Below the pieces are notes generated by a model that was not told the DNA's origin, ran no database searches, and saw only the letters and a program-made list of their open reading frames with translations. A stretch of DNA of 64,000 bases, from positions 3,016,641 through 3,080,640 of the forward strand of contig OX422194.1 of the NCBI GenBank assembly GCA_949130485.1. The letters run 5' to 3'. The position numbers and the translations under genes were made by a program. The DNA comes from Agelas oroides. Taxonomy: Eukaryota > Porifera > Demospongiae > Agelasida > Agelasidae. Within the stretch, counting starts at the first letter, position 1. Each line of letters opens with the position of its first letter. Below are positions 11,901 through 21,346 of the stretch, piece by piece.

Positions 11901-13024
11901 CAAAGGGGATAGTGTAAATGCCCCTCACTATGTAAAAGGAAACTTGGGGTAGGTTTAGTGCAACTCAAGAGTTGGAATTGTACACCGGTATTTGTAAGAG
12001 TTGACCTAGTTTCCAGTACACATACAGGCTACACAATTCGGTGTCCAACTTCTCAATATCCTTCTTATTGTAGGAGCTCCACAATGGTAGCAGTATTCCA
12101 AGTGGACCACCACAACAAATTTTAGTTGCTTGTAGTGCTCATACTCTGTCACCACTGATGGTGCAAGTTACTTCACTGCCTCTTGGCTAATACCAACATC
12201 CGCCTGTGATATATGACCAGCATGTCGCTTGTATCTACAGTGACAAAGTCACTATGAATATTGTCGACATTGCATTGAACCAGAGGGCATATACATGTAC
12301 TTGAGACTAAATACATACATTTAAGTAAATGTCCCCTCACCACTTTAGAAGACAGCTACAAGTGACAAATCAGGAGGCAGCTTGATCACCTTTGGTTTGC
12401 ACCAGTGTACTGACAGACAGCCAGTGACAACCCCACTGCTAGCAATACATGTACGTGTAGCATGGTCTAGTGCCAAACTATTTGGCTGCGCTCACTCAGC
12501 ATTGTTCTACATTGTTCTAATCGTATACTTACCAATGAAGTTAAGTCCTGAAGTACTGCATCAATTGTGGTGTTATAGTCAGGATAATCAGACTCCGTAA
12601 AGTTTGCTGGTTTAATAGACAGTTGCATATAAGTTACCCCAGCTCTCTGTCCTGAAGTATCTATTGGTAGTAGTATGTTTAGCAACAGCACTTGGAAAGA
12701 AGCTGTTATAGAGGGATCCACAGAACTCAACACAACAGAACTGGTCCAGCAAAGGTTATGTTGATCATTCAGTTTAAAGGAGACCAATGCGTAAAGTGGT
12801 TCTATACTAGAAATTGGAAAGAAGCGGTAATGAAGTTGGTATAGATTGCCAGGGTTTTCAAGCAGTGCTGCTTCAAGTACTGCATAGAGCTTGGCACATT
12901 CCTGGTAGGGAGTTTGAGCTGGCTGGTTAATAGATGCTGGTGCTGTGGTGGGGCAGTCAGAGGTGCATAAGGTTGAGAGGGAGGCCAAGAGGAGGACAAA
13001 CAGGTAGCTCTGGTTTATACCCAT
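2929..13024 (-). CDS. Two-exon gene: secreted ectodomain plus multi-span membrane protein
   Basis: Exon 1 runs 13024-12533 and exon 2 runs 4068-2929, joined in phase 0 across an 8,464-base GT-AG intron (donor GTAAGT, acceptor CTGCAG), giving 543 residues. Exon 1 starts with a signal-peptide-like sequence (MGINQSYLFVLLLASLSTLC) and continues as a roughly 140-residue ectodomain with several Cys and N-glycosylation sequons. Exon 2 contains seven or eight hydrophobic segments. A Cys-rich stretch (about TFCCCSCHC) and a charged Lys/Ser/Glu/Gln linker fall between the third or fourth and the next segment. The protein ends in a Pro-rich tail encoded by a 10-base C run, so the last residues depend on homopolymer length. 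A CTCTCCAG acceptor 11 bases before the ATG suggests a 5' UTR intron. I do not recognise the family. The topology suggests a receptor or channel-like surface protein, but that is inference. The exon pairing rests on phase, splice sites and complementary halves, not on a transcript. Confidence 0.65.
4749..5284. repeat. Inverted-repeat element, copy 1 (TACCGTAAGCTCCC ends)
   Basis: The left end reads TACCGTAAGCTCCCAAAAAT and the right end GGGAACTTACAGTA, a short imperfect inverted repeat. A C-run follows the left end. The body matches 10990-11510 over about 480 bases, including AAAAGTGGGGAGGGG, CTTTCTGGAAGAA, GATACTAAGCCAAGAGGCAT and ACAACGGAGCTAAACCA. It lies in the intron of the minus-strand membrane-protein gene. 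Confidence 0.7.
5325..6055. repeat. 35-bp minisatellite, about 20 copies
   Basis: TACCTCAATC recurs at exact 35-base spacing (for example 5381, 5416, 5451). The unit has two related halves, each built on CTC-CACCTC/CTACCTC followed by a CCTTGG-type block, and some units are partial. Variation between units is low (C/T and G/A changes). On the plus strand all three frames stay open because the pyrimidine-rich unit contains no stop. Since 35 is not a multiple of 3, every frame encodes the same 35-residue Ser/Leu/Pro repeat in rotation. The long open frames here are therefore a by-product of the repeat. It lies in the 8.5-kb intron of the minus-strand gene. Confidence 0.9.
6685..7043 (+). repeat. 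Direct repeat pair of about 150 bp
   Basis: 6685-6838 and 6893-7043 share most of their sequence: CAACTGATAACATG, CATCAGTGGTTAAAGG, CATCATTGATTACTTGAG, CCATGTTCCTTTCTTGAGAA and TTTAGTAGATAC in the same order. The 54 bases between them include a TAGCCTCATTCCCAGGC motif. The pair lies next to the Gypsy relic and could be LTR-derived or a simple segmental duplication. Confidence 0.7.
7227..7430 (+). pseudogene. Gypsy pol C-terminal tail fragment, plus strand
   Basis: The plus-strand translation carries an acidic Ser/Pro stretch followed by GLYNLRQNVKPPSRHDFF. This resembles the YNLRxNxKPPxRY motif common at the end of Ty3/Gypsy polyproteins. The nearest RNase H fragment is on the opposite strand, so this piece is inverted relative to it. 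The minus strand of the same stretch is also open for about 76 codons but is not recognisable. Confidence 0.45.
7650..8103 (-). pseudogene. Gypsy RNase H fragment
   Basis: Reading the minus strand from 8103, the sequence LAYPNFDVDFILETDAS is the start of Gypsy RNase H. It continues through GLGAVLSQ, HPMAFVLSRSLSPAERNYGV and TDLETLAVVWAMQHY. After a stop near 7858 the match resumes with TVITDHSAVKMVL, NGKHARWWLKVFGSGVKD and IVYRPGRDNDRADALS down to about 7655. Catalytic Asp and Glu positions are visible (LETDAS, LETLAVV, ITDHSA). At least one stop interrupts the frame, so this is a relic. Confidence 0.85.
8118..8917. mobile_element. Segment bounded by 33-bp inverted repeats, with an inner 19-bp inverted-repeat pair
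   Basis: 8118-8150 (TAGCCTCGTACCCAGGCC, then ATGTGGAGGAGGGAA) is mirrored at 8884-8917 (TTCCCTCCTCCCACGTG, then GCCTGGGTACGAGGCTA). Inside it CCACTGTTTGCGCATGCGC (8154-8172) is mirrored by GCGCATGCGCAAACAGTGG (8594-8612). The outer arms belong to a TAGCCTCG palindrome family also seen at 17503-18137, 36191-36261, 48228-48252 and 50930-50990. The outer pair interrupts the Gypsy relic exactly at the RT-RNase H connection motif. The inner pair encloses a helicase fragment. Confidence 0.7.
8280..8512 (+). pseudogene. RecQ-like DNA helicase N-terminal fragment
   Basis: The plus-strand frame reads FTLKAEQLDAIKCIYDGTDV, then FLWLPTGFGKSICYETLPF and VFNYM. This is the Q-motif-like start, the Walker A loop (PTGFGKS) and the following helix of RecQ-family helicases; no DEAH box or later motifs follow before the stop at about 8511. 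It lies between 19-bp inverted repeats inside a Gypsy relic. It may be a captured gene fragment or part of a multicopy RecQ-like family. At about 75 recognisable residues it is far shorter than a functional helicase. Confidence 0.65.
8911..9093 (+). pseudogene. Gypsy RT-RNase H connection fragment, inverted
   Basis: The plus-strand frame reads LAYYRHFIAQFAKVAALLHA, then FRWSTECQEAFEALKAAITR and SPV. This is the connection region that should lie between the reverse transcriptase (9684-9100) and the RNase H (8103-7650). Both of those are on the minus strand, so this segment is inverted. Its left edge coincides with the end of the 33-bp inverted repeat (GGCTA). Confidence 0.8.
9100..9684 (-). 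pseudogene. Gypsy reverse transcriptase fragment
   Basis: Minus-strand translation gives the RT domain nearly intact: NLQEMQDANVIQPSNSPWAS, VVLVRKKDGTLRFCVDYRGL, FTTLDLVSGYWQI, the FGLTNAP motif, and the catalytic YIDDVLIFS box followed by LRGSVEYLGHLITPQGLKRN. Homology ends at about 9100, where the neighbouring region is on the other strand. Residues after QVKA are antisense readthrough. Confidence 0.9.
9689..9880 (+). pseudogene. Gypsy pre-RT linker fragment, inverted
   Basis: The plus strand reads QLSALLEEYCEVFSLGKGDR, then GETDLIDTGDTA, a stop, and VPFAVRDEIVTQLL. This is the segment that normally precedes the RT (FSLxxGxxGETDL...IDTGDA...VPFAVRDE). The RT and the upstream linker on either side are minus-strand, so about 190 bases are inverted here. 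Two stops interrupt the frame. Confidence 0.75.
9893..10642 (-). pseudogene. Gypsy protease and linker fragment
   Basis: The frame 10642-10460 includes DTTADVTIMGGEMFKKVAAV, an aspartic-protease flap region in which the usual DTGAD reads DTTAD. The frame 10441-10208 continues with DIYAKMDASEPLLLSEGVCH and QLGIVTYHP. The frame 10192-9893 contains KGSLLLEADPSLQV and AKVVLTNYVGFTQKLERVEE, typical of the stretch between protease and RT. Each frame ends in a stop. Confidence 0.65.
10990..11510. repeat. Inverted-repeat element, copy 2 (TACCGTAAGCTCCC family)
   Basis: Homologous to 4749-5284 along almost its whole length and ending TTATTGGGAGCTTACAGTA. The left terminal repeat is not obvious. A further fragment of the same end (TTTTTGGGAGCTTATTGTAC) lies near 11588-11610. 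It is in the same intron as copy 1. Confidence 0.7.
11640..12380. other. Intronic stretch with nothing recognised
   Basis: No domain or structured repeat was recognised, apart from a short direct repeat (TTTGGTTTGCACCAGTGTAC, then TGACAGACAG) near 11868 that recurs near 12390. Confidence 0.4.
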
Positions 13025-13959
13025 CTTCCCAGAAACTGGAGAGGAAACAAAAGAAAGTTGGGAACAGAACACAATCTCCACCCCTGTGACAGACAACAGC
13101 ATCTGCAAATCCACAACACTGAGCAGCTTAGTCAACACTCACTCTTGTACAACTTGTCTCTTAAAGTCAACTTTTCTACTGTTAAATACTTCAAAGCAAG
13201 AGAGCAAAACTTTTACTGTCAGAAACAGTGCTTGACTCACATAATCAAATATTTAGGAATGCAAAATATTTAGTGGGAGGCTAAGTGTCAAGTGTCAGCT
13301 TTCTAGGAAAGATCGTCACATCTCAGCACTCTTGCAAAAACTACTCATTTAGTTAATGTTACTCCAGTTTCAGGGCTAAGTGAACTTGTACTTGAATACT
13401 ACGTACTTACTACACATGATTACATCCAAAGTTAATTCCAGGATTTTGTGATGAATCTAATCCTACCTACATATGACAGTGTCCTAATGTAGTTACCACA
13501 GATAGTTAAGGTAAGCCTTCCCTTGTGATGGAAAAGTTTTAGTATTAATATTTTCACATGTGCCATGGAAGTAGTGAAGCTATGAGTAGTATTGTGTGAA
13601 AAAAGGTCTAACATACTTATAGTAGCCATCGTCCCTGTCCTCGTTAACTAACTAATGGTTCCTAGACTCTCCATGCATCTCAATAATGAAGAAAGAAAAA
13701 CTTGTTACCATGGTGATGGCTACTAGATTTCTATATCTGTGGTACTTACTGTAGAGTACATATCAAGTGTCTTGTTCAACTTCTGTCACAAGTTTGAGAA
13801 GTGTTGTATTAAGGTTAAGGATACATGATTTAAGTGCGGTACATGTGTACACAGTATCAAGGAGCATGAGTAAGCGCATGCTTTCTTTAAATTAGTTAGC
13901 TCACTCTGTTGTGCATATCGCTGCAGGCCCACACAATAAGGCTTTTAAGAAGTATTTTA

Positions 13960-14059
13960 CAGTTGGTCACAGCATAGTTGTGAAGTTCCTGGGTTCTGGT
14001 TTTGCAAGTATTCAAGCAGCATTTCAGCCACTATCACTTCATTTTTGGTCAAGGTGTAA
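13960..14059 (+). CDS. TUT4/7: Candidate TUT exon: degenerate nucleotidyltransferase G-S loop
   Basis: Acceptor TTTTACAG is followed by a frame reading IVVKFLGSGFASIQAAFQPL, then SLHF. Aligned without gaps to the second module's LFGSSANGFG...SDLDI exon, the GS pair, the spacing and the final hydrophobic pair match, but the catalytic DxD is absent. The intron before it is phase 1, as for the equivalent exon at 40672. The donor (AAG|GTGTAAG) gives a phase that does not join directly to 15462, so an exon between would be needed. Chance resemblance is possible. Confidence 0.35.
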
Positions 14060-14279
14060 GCAGAAGTGCTTTTTCCAGTTCTGTTGCTCTTTAAGCAGTA
14101 AATGATAGTTACCTGTAGTTCCTTCTACCATTGTGGTAAAGGTAAACTGATGTAAAAGTTTGTACTCATATCACACCTCCTTACACTCGACTGTGCTTTA
14201 TAATCAAGTTCGTGTTATGCACAGCTACGTCTGAATGTTCTCTGTAGCAACTAGTTTGTGGCTGTAACAAGCCAGTCTG

Positions 14280-15115
14280 CTATATATATACCTTATTACA
14301 CAAGTTAGTGTGCTATATTGTGAGTTATTGCATGGGTGGGCATGGTATTTTCACGAGCCAAAGGCAAGTGAAATGCAGCCCACGAGTGCAATAACCACGA
14401 TATGCATGCGTGTAATAAAATAATCTATTACCACAACAGCATCGTGTCTCTTCTCACACAAAGTATTAGTCTCGTGCCCCGCCCACACACGCCTCCCAGC
14501 GAGAAATGGTCTGGTGAATGAAGTCGAATTTCTTGGGCTTATTACCCAAAAGTGGTAATGACCAATGAGATTGCGAGATCGGTAATTATTACATAGCACT
14601 TCCCTTACAACAGTAAAATTTGTTCATCTCCATTCGAGTATCCGTACCTTTTTTGAGCGGGCTGGCCGCGAAATGCTCTGATCGTTGCTAGGTTACAATG
14701 TCGCAAAAGCGTGCACTAGCCCAAGAAATTCGACTTGGTTCACCAGACCGTTTCTCCTCGTGAGAGGGTGGGGTCTGGGGACGAGACTAACAAAGTATCG
14801 AGTAACTTAACTTTCCATCCAACACACCACTTCTAATTAAAGCACATTGTGGTTGTTAGGATACCATGTAGCCGCAGGGCCTGTGCAATATCGTGTGATA
14901 TTGCATGGGACAGGAATAGGAAAATACTGTTGTAGAGATATTAGCTGGATAATAAATATACCTTATTACACTCGTGGGCTGCATTTTCACTCGCCTTCGG
15001 CTCGTGAAAATACCACGCCCACTCGTGCAATAACTCGCGATATTGCACGCTAACTCGTGTATTACAATGCCATTACCACAACAGCGTCGTGTCTCTACTC
15101 ACACAAAGAACCAAG
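14280..15115. repeat. Nested palindromic elements (ATTACACGAGTTAG family)
   Basis: 14290-14460 and 14960-15107 are copies of one hairpin element (TTATTACAC ends, a GTGGGC core and a TATTTTCACGAGCC centre, then ACAACAGC and GTGTCTCT in the flank). Between them TCTCGTGCCCCGCCCACA... at about 14470-14540 is mirrored at 14716-14785. The arrangement suggests insertion of one inverted-repeat element next to or into another. Confidence 0.65.
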
Positions 15116-15461
15116 TAACTCGCTGTTCGAACAGACTAAGACAAACAGGTAAGACTAAAGGCCTCAAAACCCCTCGAAAGGGACCTCAAACCAGCAACAT
15201 AGTTTCCGAATTTTTCATGGGAGCATGCATCTAGACCCATGTAACTTGTGTGTGATTGCACATACCTTTATCATTCAACCCCCCCACTCTGAAGTGTTGT
15301 TCATGACCACTGCAGATAGACCTCATTGTATACTATAGCAGAGCTGTCTTTATTGCAGACATAGTTCATTATTTACCTCAAGTACTGAGTGAAGCACTGT
15401 TCTTCCTTCTTAACATATGGTACACTGCCATGCTGTTATTTTCTTGTTTCATTTTTTTTAG

Positions 15462-18400
15462 TGGAAACCTACTGTGAAGTAAAGGATGACTTTTATGCCT
15501 TCAACAAGATACCAAGGATCCTATTCATGCACAAAACAAGGTGCATATTTCCGTGTGAATTGCTAGTTTTCTTGTACAGTTTAGGACAGGCTAAAATTAT
15601 GTTTATGTGTTACGATACCGTAAAGTCGGGATAATAGACACCCACACAAAATAAGCACCCCATGAATATAGGCACCTATTTCGATTACAACAACCACATC
15701 GAGTTTATAAGTACCCATACAAAAATAGGCACCCCACATAAATGGCACCTTTTGCCACGGAAACGGAAGTGAATTGCTGATTTGGCTTTTCAAACGCAGC
15801 AGCTAACTTTCGCTGGTATTTACCTACAATTATAAGCAAACTATTGACACAGGATGAAAGCTAACATATAGGCAATATCCAGGATTTAGCAAATACTTCT
15901 CAGGACTTCGTTAGTTTCAAGGACTTTACTTAGATGGCTGGGGGTTGGCAATGATCGACCAAGTGCCGTCCGTATCCTGGGTTCTATAAAAGCTACGAAC
16001 ATGGGACAAGAAATAGCAGGAAGATAAACTGTAGGCCTAAATATATATTTCAACTAGTATGTTCCCCTACAACTGTACCTTATCATAGCATTACATGTGT
16101 TTATTAGCACCCCATGAATATAAGCACCCCACAATTATAAGCACCCATTCGGTCTGCTAATTTCAAAAATAGGTACCGGTGCTTAATATCCCGATTCTAC
16201 AGTATGATAATTATCTCACCATCTCCACTGCCGTATTCAGTGCATGTATAAAGCAGTTTGGTTTTGTATTTACAGACCTTCCTTTTATGGCTCCCTACAG
16301 TGGTTTGAAGTGTGAGATCCGTGCAGTGGTTGGCAATGTAAGTTATTCAATTTCTTACCTATACACAACTACACAGCTAATTATACGTACCATGTGAACA
16401 CATTGTTGTTGGGGTGAGCTTGAGTGAGCCCCATGTTAGTCTGGTATGCGTTTGTGTCATATGTTACATCATCATCTTTCTTTTAACATTATACCTTCAT
16501 TTTACCAGTGTTCCATGATGTCATCATTTTCCCATAGCAGTAATAGTTAACCCTCGGTGCGCATGCGCGAGGAGGGTTACAGTAGTTGTCCTGTGTGTCT
16601 GCGTTTTCTCTATTCTGCCTTCTCGCACTTTTAGGCGTCCAACGAGAGGTATCAGCGGCTACAGCGCGGAAAATGCAGTAAAACTAAAAAGCCGTTTTCT
16701 CTAAAACTGCTTAGTTCAAAAGTTAGAAGCGTTATAAACTTACTGCGACTAAGTCAGCCATTTTCTTCACTTGCAATGTTTTCGTATACCTCTCCGTAAC
16801 ACGTACGTAACGGTAAATGTGTGATCACGGTAACTTGGAGCACACGGTATTGTTGTTTCAGTTTTCCGTCAACTTAGACGTTTGCAACTATCTTTTACGA
16901 GAGGTTCAGAAAGGTATGCCGACAGTGTAATACCGTAGTGCATGCAATGGGGTGCAATAGGTCTATGCGTCTGAGAAAGGTATGCCCACAGTGTAATACC
17001 GTAGTGCACGTGAAGAGGTCAGTTTGTGACTGGCCATGCCTTCGCATCGAAGAAAAGGAAAGCAAGGTGTACTGCTGTTGGGGAGCCTGAGAACGCAGTG
17101 AAACGTAGAAAAGCCTTAGGCCTACTGTCTGAGGAAGACTTATTAGTGAGGAACTTGAGAGAGAGACCAAGTCCGCAAAGCGAGTAAGAGAGCTTCTGAA
17201 ACACGTGAGCGGACTTTGCACAGGCAAGAACAGAACCGAACACATATGGCAAGCATAAACACTTATCATATAGCTTGCGCCAAGGGTTCTGCACTTCAGT
17301 GCTGTTCATTAATGCTGTTTTTGAATACCTTATAGCCAGAAATTTTCATGGGAATATAATTTCACAGATGACCAAAAAATATTTCAATCAAAAATTTGTG
17401 TGGATTTAGATTTCATGTGCATGCCCATTTGTTGTATGCAAACAAGTTTTGCCCTTTCATCAAGGCACCCTGAAGCGACCCCTGTTTCCCGCTGTAAATT
17501 ATCTAGCCTCGTAACCAGGCCATTCGTAGGAGAAACGGCCTGGCAACTTATCCAAGTTCAAAGTGTTGACTTCCGCTGTTCTGGAGTTGGCAGTACCAAT
17601 CAGATTTCAGAACGCTTCACGTGACAGTTGTAGAATTTCAATTGCGTCATAAATGCATCACAGTATAACGAATATACCATGCCCGTCCTTGGGATGACGG
17701 TTTTGTTCAAACTCCTTCTGCTGACTTGTGTGCAGCTACTACAATACCTTCGGACAAAACGGTTTCTTTACAAGCAAGGATCTATTCGAGAGTAGCAGTG
17801 TGCCGTAGTAGTTAGTACTTACTATCAGTCGAGCATATCGACATCGGTGAGCGAGAGGGAGTCTTCTGCAAGCGGTGCGTCTACAGATGACAAGTAAGAC
17901 AGCAACCATCCTAATTATAAAACTTGTAAGCCTGTAACAAGTCTTGCTGGCAACAACAACACACTTGCACATTATGAACAGTCATGTGGCTACAATCAAA
18001 TATCACATGCATTATCCAATATTCATGGCTTGTACGGGTGCAGCTGTAATCTCCTTGACGTCATATCCGTATACAGTTTGAACCCGGGTAAGTTGCCAGG
18101 TCGTTTCTCCTACGAACAGCCTGGGTACGAGGCTACAAATTATCTGGCTCTCCCCGTATTCTTTGACTTTCCACTTGGGCAGCACAAAATCTGACTCTTC
18201 ATCTAAACAATTCTTTGTCGAAATGCTTGTATTTCTCATCAAAGAAGCCTGGTCTTTCTGCTGGACTGTTTGCTTTCCTCCAGACTCTGCATGCCATCCT
18301 GCTTGGTGAGGCGAAATCTGTAATATTCAACGAGAAACTGTTGGAGATAGTACATAGGAATAGTATAAAGACAGTAATCTTTCTACTCAGTTAAGGGAAT

Positions 18401-21315
18401 GTTACCTCTGTTGTGGCTAATGTTATCTTCAGTTCACGATCTGAACAGTGGAGAGAAGATCTGCTCTCACAAACGCATAGGAGGGCAGAGTGGAGAGATT
18501 GCAAATTGATAGATGACAGTGAATCAACCCCATGAAAACTGAGTATTCTTTTTGGTCCTTCCTGGAAATTTCATCTGCCAGTCTCTTATAAAATGTAACA
18601 GCTTCACAACCCATTTTGCCTGTTGTTCAGAGGATGATAGGTGCAATAACACCATACTCCACTTCACAAGCACATTGAGTATAATCTCGCTTCTTTGCTG
18701 ACCTTCCACCTTAACTACTTTGTGCACACAGAGCGACGAAGGTGGAATACTTCTATCGCTTTCTTGGTTGAAACAGGAGGAGGGTTCTCTCGCAGTATCC
18801 TGCAGAAGCCTCACCAGATAGTTTAGCTCTCTCTCTCTCATTTTCTCAACATGATCATGACTGTTGTCGAGAAGAGAGGCTAGGCATTTTTCACACCCTA
18901 TTGATACTTGTCAATTATCCAAGTCTGCCTGGTCCTCTCTCAGTTGATCCATGATCTTGTAATCGTAGGATTAAAACACCAAGTCTAAACCAATGACCTT
19001 ACACTACCTTTACTTTCAGCACAACCATCCTTGGCCACAATACTTCTTTGATTTAAAGTACATTTTCTCACATCTGCCACTTTTCAACAGAAACTCCTTG
19101 GTGTTTTCATGTGAGTCCCAATGAGGGATTACAGTACCTTTGCTCTTTTTCCAACCTTGGTTTTTAATGGGTGGTAGAGTGTTTGATAACTCACATGGAT
19201 CAGACTATGTGACAGTAGAGAGCAACAAATGGTTGAAAGAGGCTGTTTTCAAAAACCACTTACTCCCATATTTGATCCCAGAGTGCATTGATCTGCTAAT
19301 AATGCTGTTGCTGAGATGAGTAGCCTTACACTGTGCCAGCCAAAAGAAAGAAAATCTTCTTTGTTGTATGTATCAGTAAGTGAGCAAGATTTCCTCAGAT
19401 ATGAAGGTAGCTAATCTTGAAGGGAGGTTTGCAGAACCGTTTTCCCATTTGAAATCTCACCCAATTAATGTGTACAGTGACACCATCCCCTTAGTTCATT
19501 CTTCTGGAGTAATGGCAGCAAGGTCTGGGTCACAGTTCCACGATGATAGGATTTACTAAGAGGGCTAGTTTGGTTTTAGATCTCTATGTTGGCAGTGATG
19601 AGTCCATTGTGAAGAATGTCTATATCAGCTTAGTGTATAAGACCTGATGATTTCACCATGCACAGCCAAACACGTGTTTGGTTCCTCAACATTCACTAGA
19701 GACTGTGGCATAATGTGCTTTGTGTGCCTTCCCCCCCCTCAGTTCACCAAGCCATCTAGATCTTCTGGTTTCTAAACACACAAAGCAGTCCCTTCATTAT
19801 ATGTATGCAGCTAGGTTTTTCTTACACTCACAACAAGGACAAAGTATGCAGACCAGGAAAGAAACTATACATGCAAACATGAATTTCCAGTTAACTCAGG
19901 TACGTAGTAAAATTTGTGGGCAATTGATCTGTTTGAGATATCTGTTGTAGTACTGAAAGGGGTACAACTGGCATATGTACTCCAGGTGGAGCAAGGAGCT
20001 CAGCCTGGCCATTGATACGTTTTAGAGCAAACACACTTAAGTACTTCTTTCATTTGTAGAAAATTTTGTGCATTACTTAAAAGTTGTATGTAGTACTGTG
20101 TGTGTTTTGGGATAGTCTGCACATCATCCAGAGTAGTCAAAATGATTGCACTCTTCTGTCTGATAGTATGTAGGCTGTATAGCATGTGACCAGAAAGTCA
20201 TCACAGTTGAGCTTTGGGCAATGGGATGGTATGAATCATGAACATCCCTTCCAGCGGCACTGTCAGTAGGGACCAGTGGTTAGTTTTGATACTTCCTTTC
20301 AAGAAACTCCATTGCTACCCTCTTGTCTTTTTTTGGTATGGCACACTGTCGCTGTTGCAACAGCACTTGAAATGTAAAGTGTTTTTCATAAGTAGAAGGG
20401 CATGTCAATCTACAAGCTATTGCATGACATCTTTTCTTGAGGCACATGGACGTTGTTTTTGTCTCTCTGTCTGAGACTTGTCTAGTTGCTCTGAGAGTGT
20501 GTTTACCTTCCCCAATAGATGCTTTCAGTATTCAACATACAGCTGGTAGTTCACTGTGATGTCTTCCTAATGTAGGCATATCTTGCTACTGTTGTGCTGT
20601 GACTAGTATTCCAGTGGATGGATTTCTAAGCTTCACAGCTTATCACCAATCACTTGTGGCATATCCTGGTTTGGGAATGGCTTCAAAGCTCCTACCATAG
20701 ATAATATATGCACGGAAGAGGGATTGGCAACACAATGAAAATATTTCGCCAATCCTCGTTACGGTCATGTGAGCGTGCACTCGGGCGGTGAGGCCATGTG
20801 GAAAACTAAAGTACGTATCTTAGCAGTGCGCTTTATCTTAGGTTAGGGTTAGGGTTAAATCTGTCAAAGTATCTGACAAATCTTTGTGTTTCAATAGTAT
20901 CCGGGTCACCATAGTATTCCAGTGCATCAGCTACAGATTCACTAAGGACCTAGTGTGTATGTAATGGAATAACTACAGCTATATATACAGTATCCAAATT
21001 GAATACTTCCACAGACATACATTTTTAAGATTACCTTATGCAAAAGGAAGTTTAACATAGCGTTAGTGCAAATAGTAGTAAGTACATAATCAAATTCTTT
21101 GTACCTGTGCTACCAGGTTAACCCTCATCCTTGAGTAAGAATTCAGATTGATATGCTCTAAGGTGAGTTTTGGTAGAAGTGTCAAACCAGATGTAGTACG
21201 TTGACGACTGTACAATTGTCTCAAATACTCCCAGCTGATGTGATATCCATTTATCTGCAAAGTTATTGTTTTTTTTCTACGTGTGTGCATGTGTATGCAT
21301 GTATGCATGTATGCA

Positions 21316-21346
<31 letters not shown>

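Noticed and set aside
14351-14599. 82-codon minus-strand frame
   Set aside because: Lies entirely across palindromic elements.
18524-18841. 105-codon minus-strand frame
   Set aside because: No recognisable motif, no splice partners, and surrounded by non-coding DNA. Not called as a gene.
20838-20862. Telomere-like TTAGGG run
   Set aside because: Only two to three units. Too short to mean more than chance or an old interstitial patch.
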